64,000 nt of DNA from Callorhinus ursinus (taxonomy: Eukaryota > Chordata > Mammalia > Carnivora > Otariidae): the NCBI RefSeq assembly GCF_003265705.1, contig NW_020313057.1:5378107-5442106 (forward strand), read 5' to 3'. This document shows positions 1 to 11,939 of the stretch, one piece after another. A model generated the notes under the pieces. That model was not told the origin of the DNA, made no database searches, and was given only the letters and a program-made list of their open reading frames with translations. Position 1 is the stretch's first letter. Each line of letters begins with the position of its first letter. The position numbers were made by a program, and so were the translations under genes.

Positions 1-184
1 TTTTATTTATTTATTTGAGAGAGAGAGAATGAGAGATAGAGAGCACGAGAGGGAAGAGGGTCAGAGGGAGAAGCAGACTCCCTGCTGAGCAGGGAGCCCG
101 ATGTGGGACTTGATCCCCGGACTCCAGGATCATGACCTGAGCCGAAGGCAGTCGCTTAACCAACTGAGCCACCCAGGTGACCCC
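1..184 (-). repeat. CanSINE (tRNA-Lys-derived SINE), cut by window edge
   Basis: On the plus strand it reads from an AT-rich tail through a GA-rich block and ends GAGCCACCCAGGTGACCCC, so the element is on the minus strand. Its tail runs off the window start. Its head abuts the left target-site duplication of the young L1 that follows. Confidence 0.93.
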
Positions 185-199
185 AAAATTTTTATTTTA

Positions 200-1686
200 T
201 TTTATTTTATTTTTTTGTGTTTTTTTTTAATTTTTTTATTGTTATGTTAATCACCATATATTACATCATTAGTTTTTGGTGCAGTGTTCCATGATTCATT
301 GTTTGTTCATAACACCCAGTGCTCCATGCAGAATGTGCCCTCCTCAATACCCATCACCAGGCTAACCCATCCCCCTACCCCCTCCCCTCTAGAACCCTCA
401 GTTTGTTTTTCAGAGTCCATCGTCTCTCATGGTTCGTCTCTCCCTCTGACATACTCCCCTTTTCTTCCTCTCCTGTTATCTTCTTCTTTTTCTTTTTTCT
501 TAAAATATGTTGCGTTATTTGTTTCAGAGGTACAGATCTGTGATTCAACAGTCTTGCACAATTCACAGCGCTAACCGTAGCACATACCCTCCCCAATGTC
601 TATCACCCAGCCACCCCATCCCTCCCACCCCCAACCACTCCAGTAACACTCAGTTTGTTTCCTGAGATTAAGAATTCCTCATATCAGTGAGGTCATGTGA
701 TACATGTCTTTCTCTGATTGACTTATTTCACTCAGCATAACACCCTCCAGTTCCATCCACGTCGTTGCAAATGGCAAGATCTCATTCCTTTTGATGGCTG
801 CATAATATTCCATTGTGTATATATACCACCTCTTCTTTATCCATTCATCTGTCGATGGGCATCTTGGCTCTTTCCACAGTTTGGCTATTGTGGACATTGC
901 TGCTATAAACATTGGGGTACACGTACCCCTTCGGGTCCCTACACTTGTATCTTTGTGGTAAATACCCAGTAGTGCAATTGCTGGATCGAACGGTAGCTCT
1001 AATTTCAACTGTTTGAGGAACCTCCATACTGTTTTCCAGAGTGGTTGCACCAGCTTGCATTCCCACCAACAGTGTAGGAGGGTTCCCCTTTCTCCACATC
1101 CCCGCCAACATCTGTCGTTCCCTGACTTGTTCATTTTAGCCATTCTGACGGGTGTGAGGTGGTATCTCATTGAGGTTTTGATTTGGATTTCCCTGATGCC
1201 GAGTGATGTTGAGCACTTTTTCATGTGCCTGTTGGCCATTTGGATGTCTTCTTTGGAGAAATGTCTGTTCATGTCTTCTGCCCATTTCTTGATTGGATTA
1301 TTTGTTCTTTGGGTGTTGAGTTTGATAAGTTCTTTATAGATTTTGGATACTAGCCCTTTATCTGATATGTCGTTTGCCAATATTTTCTCCCATTCTGTCG
1401 GTTGTCTTTTGGTTTTGTGGACTGTTTCTTTTGCTGTGCAGAAGCTTTTTATCTTGATGAAATCCCAATAGTTCATTTTTGCCCTGGCTTCCCGTGCCTT
1501 TGGCGATGTTTCTAGGAAGAAGTTGCTGCGGCTAAGGTCGAAAAGGTTGCTACCTGTGTTCCCCTTTAGGATTTGGATGGACTCCTGTCTCATGTTTAGG
1601 TCTTTCAACCATTTGGAGTCTATTTTTGTGTGTGGTGTAAGGAAATGGTCCAGTTTCATTCTTCTGCATGTGGCTGTCCAATTTTA
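200..1686 (-). mobile_element. Young L1 LINE, 5'-truncated (3' UTR and end of ORF2)
   Basis: The L1 3' UTR begins at the T-rich left edge (about 200) and the element breaks off inside ORF2 at about 1686. A 16-bp direct repeat (CAAAATTTTTATTTTA) at 184-199 and 1687-1702 flanks it as target-site duplication, so this is a complete but 5'-truncated insertion of about 1.5 kb. It is very close in sequence to the 3' end of the L1 at 39.2-44.0 kb, so both belong to one recent subfamily. It landed in the A-rich tail of the SINE at 1703-1881. Confidence 0.93.
679..1659 (-). pseudogene. L1 ORF2 C-terminal fragment (326 codons)
   Basis: An open frame of 326 codons encodes the C-terminal part of the L1 ORF2 reverse transcriptase protein, starting in the region after the polymerase domain. 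It carries the cysteine-rich segment typical of the ORF2 C-terminus ([18 protein letters not shown]) and the downstream [20 protein letters not shown] block. The endonuclease and polymerase domains are missing because the insertion is 5'-truncated, so it cannot make an active enzyme. The full protein in mammals is about 1,275 residues. The first methionine is not a real start. The copy at 39650-40630 has the same length and differs at only a small number of residues. Confidence 0.9.
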
Positions 1687-1702
1687 CAAAATTTTTATTT
1701 TA

Positions 1703-1881
1703 AAGAAAGAGTTGGGGGGAGGGGCAGACGGAGAGAGAGAATCTCAAGCAGGCTTTGCACTGAGTGTGGAGCCGGCTCAATGTGGGGCTTGAGGTGAGGT
1801 TCGATCTCACGACCCTGGGGTCATGACCTGAGCCAAAATCAAGAGTCAGAGGCTTAACCGACTGAGGCTCCCAGGCACCCC
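1703..1881 (-). repeat. CanSINE
   Basis: Minus-strand SINE ending in CCAGGCACCCC on the plus strand, somewhat diverged (CTGAGGCTCCCAGG in place of CTGAGCCACCCAGG). Its tail holds the insertion site of the L1 at 200-1686, so this SINE is older than that L1. Confidence 0.88.
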
Positions 1882-2084
1882 TACTTTTGTTTACCTTTAG
1901 AAGCATCATTTCATTGAAATTGATAAATAATTTACCTACCAACATCTGTTAGTCAGTGCTTGTTCCTTTTGTCTCCTGGTTTTTAAGTGGCTGAGAGGCA
2001 GTCACTGAGGTGGTAATTTTATTGCTAATGGAAATGCTAAATTTGCCTCCAAGTGGCAGGTGTGTACTCTTTCCGGATGTTTAC

Positions 2085-2470
2085 AGTTCAGACGTCAAGT
2101 GCTAAAGACAGGAGAGGAGTGAGGGGGCGGACCACGGATGGGACTTGTCTAGCTCGAGTGGAGCTGGAGGAGGGTCCCGGAAGCGCGACCCCAGGCGGGC
2201 AGAGGTACAGAGGGGAAAACAGAGCCGGCGAGAAGAGCAGCCCATCCGGGGGGACGGGGGCAGTGATGAGGTGGGTGGTGCTGAGACCCGGGAAAGCCGC
2301 GCAGAGGAGTTTTGGCACTTTGTGGGGAGAGAAGAGACGGACGAAAGCTTGCCGGAGAAGAGTCACAAGGCTGTTTCTGCAGACGCTGGCCTGCAAGGTG
2401 GGGTCAGAGAAAGTTCGAGAAACTAGCCGCGCAGTCGTCACCCACGAGCAAGTGAAGGTCTGAGCGAGGT
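2085..2470. promoter_or_regulatory. Small CpG-rich patch, possible orphan CpG island
   Basis: GC-rich stretch with roughly 25 CpG dinucleotides by eye in under 400 bp, in sharp contrast to the AT-rich, CpG-poor flanks. It has GGGGGCGG and CCCGGAAGCGCG motifs and donor-like sites (GAGGTACAG near 2202, AAGGTGGGG near 2397). A plus-strand open frame (2053-2463, 136 codons) spans it but resembles no protein I know and may only reflect base composition. It could be a weak promoter, an enhancer, part of an old LTR, or a remnant GC-rich retrocopy. Confidence 0.35.
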
Positions 2471-2672
2471 GCTAGTCAAGGGTCTAGGCCTTAGGCCTGT
2501 GTGTGCCTTACAAAATCTGAAAGAGATTTTGTAAGAAACAACAGAAGTTTTTCTAAATTTTTATCATGAAAATTTCAAACATACAGAAATGTGTAAGAGA
2601 CCGTTTATCACTATACCTGTATATGTATGTAGACACACAGCCTCGATTCAACCCTTGAAACAACAGAATTTT

Positions 2673-2890
2673 TTTTTTTTTAAAGATTTTATTTATTTGA
2701 CACACAGAGCCAGAGCGGGAGCGGGAGCGGGAGAGGGAGAGAGAGAGCACAAGCAGGGGGAGCGGCAGGCAGAGGGAGAAGCAAGCTTCCTGCGAGCAGG
2801 GAGCCCGATGTGGGGCTCAATCCCAGGACCCTGGGATCATGGCCTGAGCTGAAGGCAGTGGTTTAACCAACTGAGCCACCCAGGCGCCCC
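2673..2890 (-). repeat. CanSINE with target-site duplication
   Basis: Full minus-strand SINE. The 16-bp duplication GAAACAACAGAATTTT occurs at 2657-2672 and 2891-2906. Confidence 0.95.
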
Positions 2891-2906
2891 GAAACAACAG
2901 AATTTT

Positions 2907-4577
2907 AATTGATCTTATTTCACTTGCCAAGAGTGTACAGACGGTGGGTTACAGTAAATACATTATAGATACAGAAGACTATTTTTTTCCAGTTGTCACA
3001 GTAGGACCTCAGATTCAACATGTGATCGTATTTTCTCATTAGAATTTTAAGTCAAGACTCTAATACCATTTTTAGTATACTTAGTCCTTGACTGTGAACC
3101 TCCGTATGAAGTTCATGAAATTAGCGAGGAAGGTAATGTGATGCTGTTTGGCTTAGTGCATCTGTGATTGTAATTTTTGCCAGCAAAGTATTTTTTAAAC
3201 GTTCACATTAGCTGGGTCGAGATGAAAAATATTGTTTTGTTCCTCTCTAAAGAAAATAAAAGCTTGTGTGGTTAAGATTTTATGCCAAACGTTCTGAGGA
3301 TGAAGGGTTCATTCATGCTTTACCAATTTAACCTCTCATGTGAAAAAAAGAAAAGTAAAAGAGTGAAGTATGAAGGTAAAATTACTGAGGAAAATAGTAC
3401 TTCTTAGCCTGCCTTGTGCCGGTCTTCCTGGACTTATGATGGGGCTGTGTCCCAGTAAGCCCATCAGAAGTCAAAAACTGTCAGTGAAAAATGCATTTAG
3501 TACATCTGACCTACCAAGCATCACAGCTTACTTAGCCTGGCCTGCCTTAAACGTGCCCACAACCTCCCATCAGCCGGCAGGTGGGTAAGTCACCTCGCAC
3601 GAAGCCTATTGGATCACCAGGGGTTGACTGTCCCGTGTCATGTGTTGAGGACGGCCCTGGAAGTGAAGAACAGAATGGTGATGGGTGCAGAAGGGTTGTA
3701 GGGATGGGTCGTCCGCCCTCGTGATCGCTGGCTGCCTGGGATCTGCGGCTCACCGCCCAGCGTCTGAGAGAGGACTAATCGCACGTCGCTAGCCCGGGAC
3801 AAGATCAACTTCAAAATCCCAAGTACGGTTTCTACTGAAGGCCTTAAGTTTTGCACCATCATAGAGTAGAAAAATCATAAGATGGACCATCGCTGAGTTG
3901 GGGTCTGTCTGTAGTATTTATTAATTTCCAGGTTCCTTGCTTTCCTCAGCCCTCTGTTTTGGGTTGTTTTTATTGCTGCTTTTTTGTTTGTTTGTTTGTT
4001 TGTTTTCAGTCCGACCCAGCATTACTTTCTGTGTCTATCAGTTCTCAGGCCAGAGAGATGTGCACAACCTGTGAAAATGCCAATTCCGTAAACGCAGACT
4101 GTTCCAGCGTCTCTGGTTTAAAACCACAGATGCCTTGGAGTCCTGAAGGCTGAGTAGCGCAATGATGAGGTCCTTTGAATTCCTTATGTGGTGAAACTCC
4201 CCTAGCGGAGGGTCGAGAGACATGATCTGATGTTCAGCTGGGAGCTATAGATGGTTGCGTTGCAGCAAGGCTCCTCCCAGTGAGGTTCCCACAACCACCG
4301 TCCTTAGGCCTGTGTGTGCCTCATTCTGAGGGGGTGGGAGAGCCATTTGGAGAGTTACAGTGCTTCAGAATAAATTACTGGGGCTGCCCAGCTCATGGAG
4401 ATAGGTGGGACCCGCCTGTCAGACAGCCAGTCCGCTGTGGAGATAGAGGGCATGAGGGAACAAATGGAGACACCCTTGGTTAGTTGCTTGAGAGGAAGTT
4501 CCATCCTTCTTAGCGGTCAACTCTATTTGTCTGCCTCATGAGGACAAACGCTCTTGTTTCTTTTCCCTATTCTTTTA
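2907..4577. other. No gene recognised; mostly unique DNA
   Basis: No SINE, L1 or conserved exon seen. Contains a (GTTT)n run near 3983-4007. Short open frames here have no recognisable content. Confidence 0.4.
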
Positions 4578-4602
4578 AAATTCATTTTTACTTGCACAAG
4601 TA

Positions 4603-4789
4603 GGGACACCTGGGTGGCTCAGTCAGTTAAGCGTCTGCCTTCAGCTCGGGTCATGATCCCAGGGTCCTGGGATTGAGTCCCTCGCAGGGAGCCCGCTTCT
4701 CCATCTCCCTCTGCCACTCCCCCTGCTTGTGCTCTCTCTCTCTCTCGCTGACAAATGGATAAATAAGACCTTTAAAAAAATAAAAAATG
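4603..4789 (+). repeat. CanSINE with long target-site duplication
   Basis: Plus-strand SINE beginning GGGACACCTGGGTGGCTCAG. A perfect 25-bp duplication flanks it at 4578-4602 and 4790-4814, longer than the usual 12-18 bp. Confidence 0.95.
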
Positions 4790-4814
4790 AAATTCATTTT
4801 TACTTGCACAAGTA

Positions 4815-5600
4815 ACATGGATACATTCTCATTGTAAAGGAAACCTCTATACAGATAGACAAAAAACCCCTCAATTCCCCAATCCCCAACCTATTCCTTC
4901 CTCAGAAGTAATCACCATTATCAGTTTGATAGAATTCTGTCCAGATTTTCTTGTTTGCATTTGCATGACTGTATTTACATAAAGAATTGTATAGTCTTCT
5001 GTATGCATTTACATAGATAATGTCATGCTTTCCATAGCATTCTGCAACTTGAAGCTTTCGGGGAACAGTATGTCTCTGAGGTCTTTCCGTGAGATCATTT
5101 ATGTGGTCTTTTCTATGTAAATTCACTTCATTCTCTTTTTACTGCTACATTACATTCCATGGATGTGCCAAACTGTAACCAGTCTTCCTAGTGATGGCTA
5201 TTTAAGTTTGTTTCCTTTTTAAAAAAATTTTAAACACGTTTATTATAGCAATAAACATTCTTTGCTTTTTCATGCATACACTTGACTGATGCTCTAGAAC
5301 AGATGGAAACTGGGAGACACCGGGAAATGAATTGTTGGATGAAAGGCATGGCCATTTCATAAAGATAGACGCCGCCAAATTGCCACCCCCAAGAAGGGTT
5401 ATCAGTACACCACCAGCATATCAGAGAGAATCTATTTCTCCACCGTGACTATGGATAATCTTGAATGTTCACCACTCTGTTTTGCCAAAATGTAGTCTCT
5501 CACTGCCTATCATAATTTGTATTTCCATGAGAATCAGTGGGGGCTGAGCAAACTTATTACCCACATGCCCATCCATCTTTTATTTTTTTTCCTCATGATG
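4815..5600 (-). repeat. Ancient L1 3' end fragment (antisense)
   Basis: Plus strand carries the typical reversed L1 3' UTR phrasing, for example ACATTACATTCCATGGATGT near 5148. Much diverged, no open frame. Family assignment is by memory of L1M-type consensus; edges approximate. Confidence 0.5.
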
Positions 5601-5825
5601 CCTTAGACGTTTCTTTCCACAAATATGTGCATGCATAATTACAGAAAGATGTGTGTGATTTGAGGGGGTTGAAATGGAGATTCTGTTATCTTGGACCTGG
5701 CCGCTCTTGCCAGGTAAAGTACTTGTGTTTGGGGTCCAGACTGCAGTGAGACCAGGGGTCCTGACATTGACCTAAAACAGTTTTGAAGTCTTATAGTTAC
5801 TAATTAGTAAACATGGTGGCTTTTA

Positions 5826-6023
5826 TTATTTATTTTTTAAAGATTTTATTTATTTGACAGAAAGAGAGAGAGAGAGGGAGCAAGCGAGCACAAGCAGGGG
5901 GAATGGCAGAGGGAGAGGGAGAAGCAGACTCCCTGCTGAGCAGGGAGCCCGAAGCAGGGCTCCATCCTAGGACCCTGAGATCATGACCTGAACCAAAGGC
6001 AGACGCTTAACCGACTGAGCCAC
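5826..6023 (-). repeat. CanSINE, head truncated
   Basis: Minus-strand SINE that stops at CTGAGCCAC, lacking the usual last dozen head bases. An imperfect duplication (AACATGGTGGCTTTTA at 5810-5825, AACGTGATGGCTTTA at 6024-6038) marks the edges, so the loss reflects incomplete reverse transcription, not later deletion. Confidence 0.92.
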
Positions 6024-6038
6024 AACGTGATGGCTTTA

Positions 6039-7653
6039 AATGATAGAATTCTCTTGTACTTTTGAGGCTGTTGATGCCAAGTCAGGTTTTGCTACTTCTC
6101 CATTTCCCTTTCACAGGGTCTGATTCTAACTCCGGTCAGCTGGTCAACCGAAACCTTATGGCTCCAATTCATCCCCTGCTGTGTGATCTTCATTCACCTG
6201 CAAACATACCTGGGCCTTTGCTGGGGGCTTCTCATGGCCAAGAGCAGATCTAAGGATGTTGTTCTGGCTACGGTTGATCCTGTCATTTACCAGCATTTCC
6301 TCTGAGCAGGACGTGTTTTCAACCCCTTGACTTCCAATACACACGTTTTAAGCTTGACCCTCCTCTTCTCCATTTCCACCAACAAGCATTCTAGAAGCCA
6401 CCCTGGGTCTCGAGCACAGCGGAAGGCAGGAGAAATCTCTGGGCCTGGAGGTGCAGGTAGGGCCGCCACAACAGCTGCTTTGTGTTTTGTTTCCCTTGCC
6501 CCACCCCCCCACCCCCCAGGGCCATCTCTGCTTCTCGGGTCTCTGCTAGCCACACCCTTGCTGCGTGCCCTCAGCGCCTCCTACTCTGGCCCAGCTGTGT
6601 ACCCCAGCTTCCTCCTGCCTGCCTGCAACCCAATCCTGCAGCCTTCCCTGCCCACCAGGAGACTGACCTGGTATCTTCTAAGAGGTGTGGGCAGTGTCTG
6701 CAATTGGACGTAGGCATCCCTAGAAACCCAACAGCTACTCACCCCTGGACGCTCTCTTTCCTGGCTCCCCGCCCCGAAAATGCGCTGACATTGACCATGT
6801 GGACACGCTTCAGTGTCTGGTCCCTGGTATGCTTTCGGTTTCCCATCTGCTCTTGCTGTGTCCTGAACCTGCTGGTCCAGGTGAGTGCGAACTACCTTTC
6901 CATGATCAAGTCTTCTAAAGGAGACAGACGGACAGACAGACAGACTGGTTCAATGCAGTTCTCTTTATATAGTGCTTAACCCCAGACTATAGGCAAGTAG
7001 GTAATTAAGGAAATGTTTTCTGATGGTATAATACTATACGAAATTATTTCTTTAATTATGTAGTTCTTGGACTTTCTTGGACTTACGTCTTGACTGGATG
7101 GAAGGTGGGTGGAGGAGGGGTAGAATGCTGGTAATTACTTTTGAAAACTTTTTCCAGGGGTTGAATGTCTAATTTTCATATATTCCTTAGAGGGTCTGAT
7201 TTTCATGCAAATCGTATTTCCAAAGCCAGGTCACATTTTGTCCCTGAAGGAGCTGCTGTGCACAGATCTGAACACACATGAATGAGGGCATCTCATTCTT
7301 GGCGTCAAGTTACTGCAGTTCTGCTTTGGAGACCGGTCATCCCAAACCAAACCAAATCGGCAGGGGAAGGCATCTTTCCCCATCCCTGTGCCTCCCAGAC
7401 TCTCTCAAGAAAGTTTTCCATGGCCAGGGGACCTCGCTTTCTGTCACATTCTTCTTTTTAACAGTAAATATCTACAATTTAAGGACTTGTTTAAATTTGC
7501 ACAATTTAAAGAATTTTTTGAAAAGTATGACTTTTTTTGGAGAGGGAATATATATTGTTTTATTTGAAGACTAGATGTTTTAGAGGAGGTATATTAGTAT
7601 TTGGCATCAGAAAAAGCTGGGGTTTTTGTTTTTGGTTGTTTGTTTTCATTTAT
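6039..7653. other. No gene recognised; moderately GC-rich unique DNA
   Basis: 6400-6900 is GC- and C-rich with a 165-codon open frame (6482-6979) of low complexity and no recognised domain. A GACAGACA-type run lies at 6920-6946. Nothing else identified. Confidence 0.4.
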
Positions 7654-7669
7654 GAAACTTAACCCTTCT

Positions 7670-7874
7670 TGGGGCGCCTGGGTGGCTCAGTCGGTAAAGC
7701 GTCTGCCTTTGGCTCAGGTCACGATCCCAGGGTCCTGGGATCAAGTCCCACCTCCAGCTCCCTGCTCAGCGGGGAGTCCGCTTCCGCCTCTGCCCCTCCC
7801 CCACGCATGCTCGCTCGCTCTCTCTCTCTCTCTCTCTCAAGTAAATACATTAAATCTATAAAATAAAATAAAAA
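7670..7874 (+). repeat. CanSINE with target-site duplication
   Basis: Plus-strand copy close to consensus (GGGGCGCCTGGGTGGCTCAG) with a CT-rich block. Duplication GAAACTTAACCCTTCT at 7654-7669 and 7875-7890. Confidence 0.95.
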
Positions 7875-7890
7875 GAAACTTAACCCTTCT

Positions 7891-9147
7891 AAGCTTTTCA
7901 TGTGTCACCATAGAACACGTGTAATAACATTTTAAAAGGTGTGAGTAGACTAATATACTACCTCTTGTAGCTTTATGTTCTTCCCCAGGCCACGCCGAAA
8001 ATGATACTGCCTGTTTGTTAAGACTTGGGTCTGGCGACTGGGGTGTTCTCATCCTGACCTGACCCAGTGCCCCACTTTGTGACATGAAACTGTTGATTTC
8101 CCCGTGTAAGTTTGAGTTGTCAGATGGGAATCATAACGCAGCTAGGATATTGTCCGCCACCCTGGGCAACCCAGAATAGAAAGGGTTTGCCCCCAGACGG
8201 TGTGGCAGAGCTTTAAACAAACAAACAAAAAAGAGCCCAGGACTTCCTGACTCAGGGTCTATCGCCCGGGGCCAGATGTTTGGTGGGACAGGAAGCAGAG
8301 GGAACCAGCTCCAAGAAAGTGTGTGCACTTGCAAACTGCCGACTGGCCTGGCACTATGGGACTGTTCCTGGCAACTTTGTGAAGATGGTTCCTCCTGGCT
8401 CCATGAATAACCGTGGGGTGAGGACTGGGGACACCGGCGCTCAGGAGCTGGGTGTTGGGGGAAGATGATGCAGGCCTTCACCACTGCTGCCCCCGGGTGT
8501 GTTCCCGAGGCCCGTGCTTCCTGGGCTTGTCCCTCAGTGTGAGGCAGGCTCCCTGGGAAGAACACCTCTGGGGGACAGGGAGGGTCAGGTGGTCAGATTC
8601 TGCATGGGAGAAAGAGATGGAGACAGAGGGAGAGGTGTGTGCGTGTTGGGGTGGGCAGTGATAGGGTGGTGTAAAAAAAAAAAAGAAGAAGAGGCCAGGA
8701 GAAGGAAAGCGGGCTCTCTTGTCTCATTTAACTTAATTTTTATGTCAAAATTCAAAATTCTTTTCCTGATGCTTTGTTCCCAGCGGTCTTTTTCGCTGTG
8801 CTTCCGGATGTTCTGACTGTTCGATTTGGTGCACCGATTCTGTTGCTAGCCTGGCCCTTTGTCTGTTTTCCACTTTTGCTGCATTGATCCAGGCTTTTTT
8901 TTTTTTTTTTTTTAATTCCCTCCTGCTGGTTCCTGTAGTTTCCAGAACATACTGTGTAGACAGTACTCTTCTGGGTGAGAATCTCTGTTTTTTTATAAGA
9001 GCATATTTTCCCCTTTCTTTAAAAAAAACAACAACAACACAAAAAACCCTCTCTTTATCTCCCTCTGATTTCTAAAAATCTCATTGTTCCTTTCCTCCTA
9101 TGTGGACCTCCTCCTTTACGCCCTTACCCTCACTGTGAGTTGCTTTT
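7891..9147. other. No gene recognised
   Basis: Possible MIR remnant around 8030-8120. Poly-A at 8673-8684 and poly-T at 8896-8913. No conserved exon seen. Confidence 0.35.
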
Positions 9148-9535
9148 TCGGTAACGGCTTTATTGAGATATAATTCACATACCATACAATTCATCTATTT
9201 AAAGTGCACCATTGAGTGGTTTTTGGTATATTCACAGAGTTGTGTATCCATCACTATAAGCAATTTGAAATCATTTTCATGACCCCAAAAAGGAATCCTG
9301 CACCCATTGGCAGTCACTCCCTCTTTACCCCCACCCCTCCCCCACCCTGGCGCCTGGCAACCACTGTTCTATTTTCTGTCTCTCTGGACTTGCCTCCTCT
9401 AGACATTTCACATAAATGGAATCCTTATGTAGCGTTCATCTACTGTGACTGGCTTCTTCCACTTAGCCTGGGTTTGCAAGATTCCTTGATGCCCTAGTAC
9501 ACATCAGTGCCTTGTTTTTATTGCCAACGCCCAGA
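9148..9535 (-). repeat. Ancient L1 3' UTR fragment (antisense)
   Basis: Contains the diagnostic reversed L1 3' UTR text, such as TTTATTGAGATATAATTCAC near 9160 and CATAAATGGAATCC near 9411. Diverged and non-coding. Confidence 0.7.
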
Positions 9536-10829
9536 GACGTCCTGTGTCCACGTGGTGCAGATGAGGGTAGGGCCCAGAGTCACGTGGAAAAGAATGCAAA
9601 GTGATAGACTATTAAAATACGGTGTGAAGCTTTTGCCAAAGCGCTGACAAACCTATTTTCCTGACAGCATATTGAGGACCATTAAATATGCCCTGGCGGA
9701 AGATGGGACACCGTCTCCAGAATGGAGGAGGGGCTCAGTGCAGAAAATTCTTTCCATGCAAATCTCAATGCTCCCAACACCCTCCTCATGTCACCATCTC
9801 CCTTCTTCCCTCTAGTCTTTTCTGTGGAAAAGAGCAGCAGTGGTTGGCTTGGGATGATGTGCCCGTGTCTGGACGTCTCTGTTCTGGTCTTGGTCGAGGA
9901 GGGAAATGATTTCTTTCTCGGGAATTTGAAAGGGCCCAAATGAAGCATAGCTAGATTGAAAAATAAGTATGTTATCAAGTCAAGAGGAGATGAGAAGAGG
10001 CCCAAGGCGTTGAAAAGAGAGAGCTGGGAGACCAAATGGCCGGCAGGGCACCTGGGAGTGAACCTGATAGGTATGTGTGGAGAGGGAATCCAGGAAACGC
10101 TGTCTTGAATTTCCTTTGTTTTCCTGGCAGAGGTCAGAAACCTTCCCAGGGCCTTCAGTGTAGTGCTCCGAAAAAAAACGGCTGACATGTTTCAAGTCAA
10201 GAATGATAAGCCGTTGGCGTGAAGAGACGCCATAGGCTAAGAAAGGGCTCTATGAGCAGGATGGAGAAGTTCTCCTCTTGCAAAAGTATGTCAAAAATTA
10301 TATTAACAGTTACAAAACCCATTACGGTTAAATATAATTAACTTGATGAATGTGGTTCCAAACTATTCATAGAGGAAAAGAGAGAAAGGCCATTTTAAAG
10401 CGCTAAGATGGCTGAAATCTAAGATATATTGAGTTTGGGTTGGAAAGAAAGAGGAAAAGACAGAGTATGATTTGCCCCCTCTCCCTGTCAGGTGATCTGC
10501 TGCTGTGAATTCTGAGAATCTGAGGCTCGGGCTTTCCTGCTAAGCTCTCCTCTGTTTGTCATGGTCCCTGAAGGTCCCATGTAGTGGTGCTTATGCTCCT
10601 GGAGTATCACAGAGTTCAGGCAACAGCTACGTCATTTATGATCTGCAGTGACTCCAGGACCCAGGCAAGCATCCGCAGAGCTAGGAAGCAAAAGATTATG
10701 CTAACCACCACCATACTGTATTCAGAATTCATTCATTTACTCCCATATGGGATGAGCAGGTATGACCACCAGGGTGATTAAACTGGGTGCTAGGGACAAA
10801 GCCATACCTAAAATATTCATAGCCCTGGC
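9536..10829. other. No gene recognised; unique DNA
   Basis: Holds the longest anonymous minus-strand frame of this area (9682-10188, 168 codons), with no domain, splice signals or recognisable composition. Probably non-coding. Confidence 0.35.
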
Positions 10830-11175
10830 TACAGACTGAATGTGTGCACCCGTACACACCCACCCACACACACACACACCCCCACACACACACCCCAAAT
10901 TCCTATGTTGAAGTCCTAACCCCCAATGTGATGGTATTTGGAGGTCAGCACTCTGGGAGTGACTAGGTCATGAGACGGAAGCCCTATAAATGGGATTAGT
11001 GCCCTCACAAAAAAGAAGCCAGAGAGCTCCCTCCTCACCATGACACAGAAGACACCATCTGTGAACCAGGAAACAGGTCTTCCCCAGATACTGGATCTGT
11101 GGGCACCTTGATCTCGGACTTCCAGCCTCTAGAAGAACTGTGAGACATAAATGCTTGTTGTCCATAAGCCACCTG
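10830..11175 (+). repeat. ERVL-MaLR (MLT1-like) LTR
   Basis: Characteristic phrases in order: ATTCCTATGTTGAAGTCCTA, ACCCCCAATGTGATGGTATT, GACTTCCAGCCTCTAGAAG, ACTGTGAGACATAAATGC. This is the usual MLT1/MST-type solitary LTR text. A (CA)n/C-rich run is embedded near 10857-10894. Confidence 0.75.
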
Positions 11176-11574
11176 GCCCGTGGTTCTCTTAGACTTCTCT
11201 TCTCTTCTGTAAGAAGCCTGGACGAACAGAGACGGGCCTGCTCATGTAGTGGTCAGTGCACAGGAGAGAGGCATTAAACACGTTTAGGCCTAATTGCAGG
11301 AAATGCTATGAAGACTAACGGTGAGCCTGTATTACAGGGGACCCTACCGGAATTGGAAATTCGCTCTTGCCCCCCTGATGAGTCCAATTCTGTTTCTGGG
11401 TCAGGTGCCTGGTGCCTGGATCTTTCCACATTTAAAATAAGTTCTCAGCCCTCCTTGCAAATCTCTCGGGCTACCCCACGATTTTTCCAGATCTGCCCAC
11501 TTATATCCCATCATAGGACGTGGTCATAGTCAGAACTCAAGCTGAGATCCCTATTGTGTGTGTGACAGGTATTT

Positions 11575-11885
11575 GAAAAGTTTTCTCTTTTGTCTTTATT
11601 GTGGCAAAAGAATATATATAACATAAAAGTTACCATCTTAACTACGTCTAAGGGTACAGTATTAACTATGTTCACATTGTGCAACCATCACCACCATCCA
11701 TCTCCAGACCTTTTCCATCTTTCCAAACTGAAACTTTGTCCCCCTCCTGTCAGCCCCTGGCAACACCATTTTTCTTGCTATTTGACTATTCCACGTGCCT
11801 CATATAAGTGGAATCATAACAGATTTTATGTCTGGCTTATTTCACTTGGCCTAATGTCTTCTTCAAGGTTCATCTGTGTTGTAGC
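11575..11885 (-). repeat. Ancient L1 3' UTR fragment (antisense)
   Basis: Contains GTGCAACCATCACCACCATC (11678-11697) and TATTTCACTTGGCCTAATGT, standard reversed L1 3' UTR text. Followed by a short (GT)n at 11898-11918. Confidence 0.75.
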
Positions 11886-11939
11886 AGATGTCAAAGATGT
11901 GTGTGTGTGTGTGTGTGTTAAATTCTAAGTATTTCCAAG

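Noticed and set aside
718..1339. Plus-strand frames across the L1s at 0.7-1.3 kb and 39.7-40.3 kb
   Set aside because: They are antisense shadows of L1 ORF2 and recur identically in both copies for that reason.
6482..6979. 165-codon plus-strand frame
   Set aside because: Low-complexity C-rich sequence with no recognised domain or flanking signals.
9682..10188. 168-codon minus-strand open frame
   Set aside because: No domain, no recognisable homologue, no splice or promoter context; a frame of this size is expected by chance in 64 kb.
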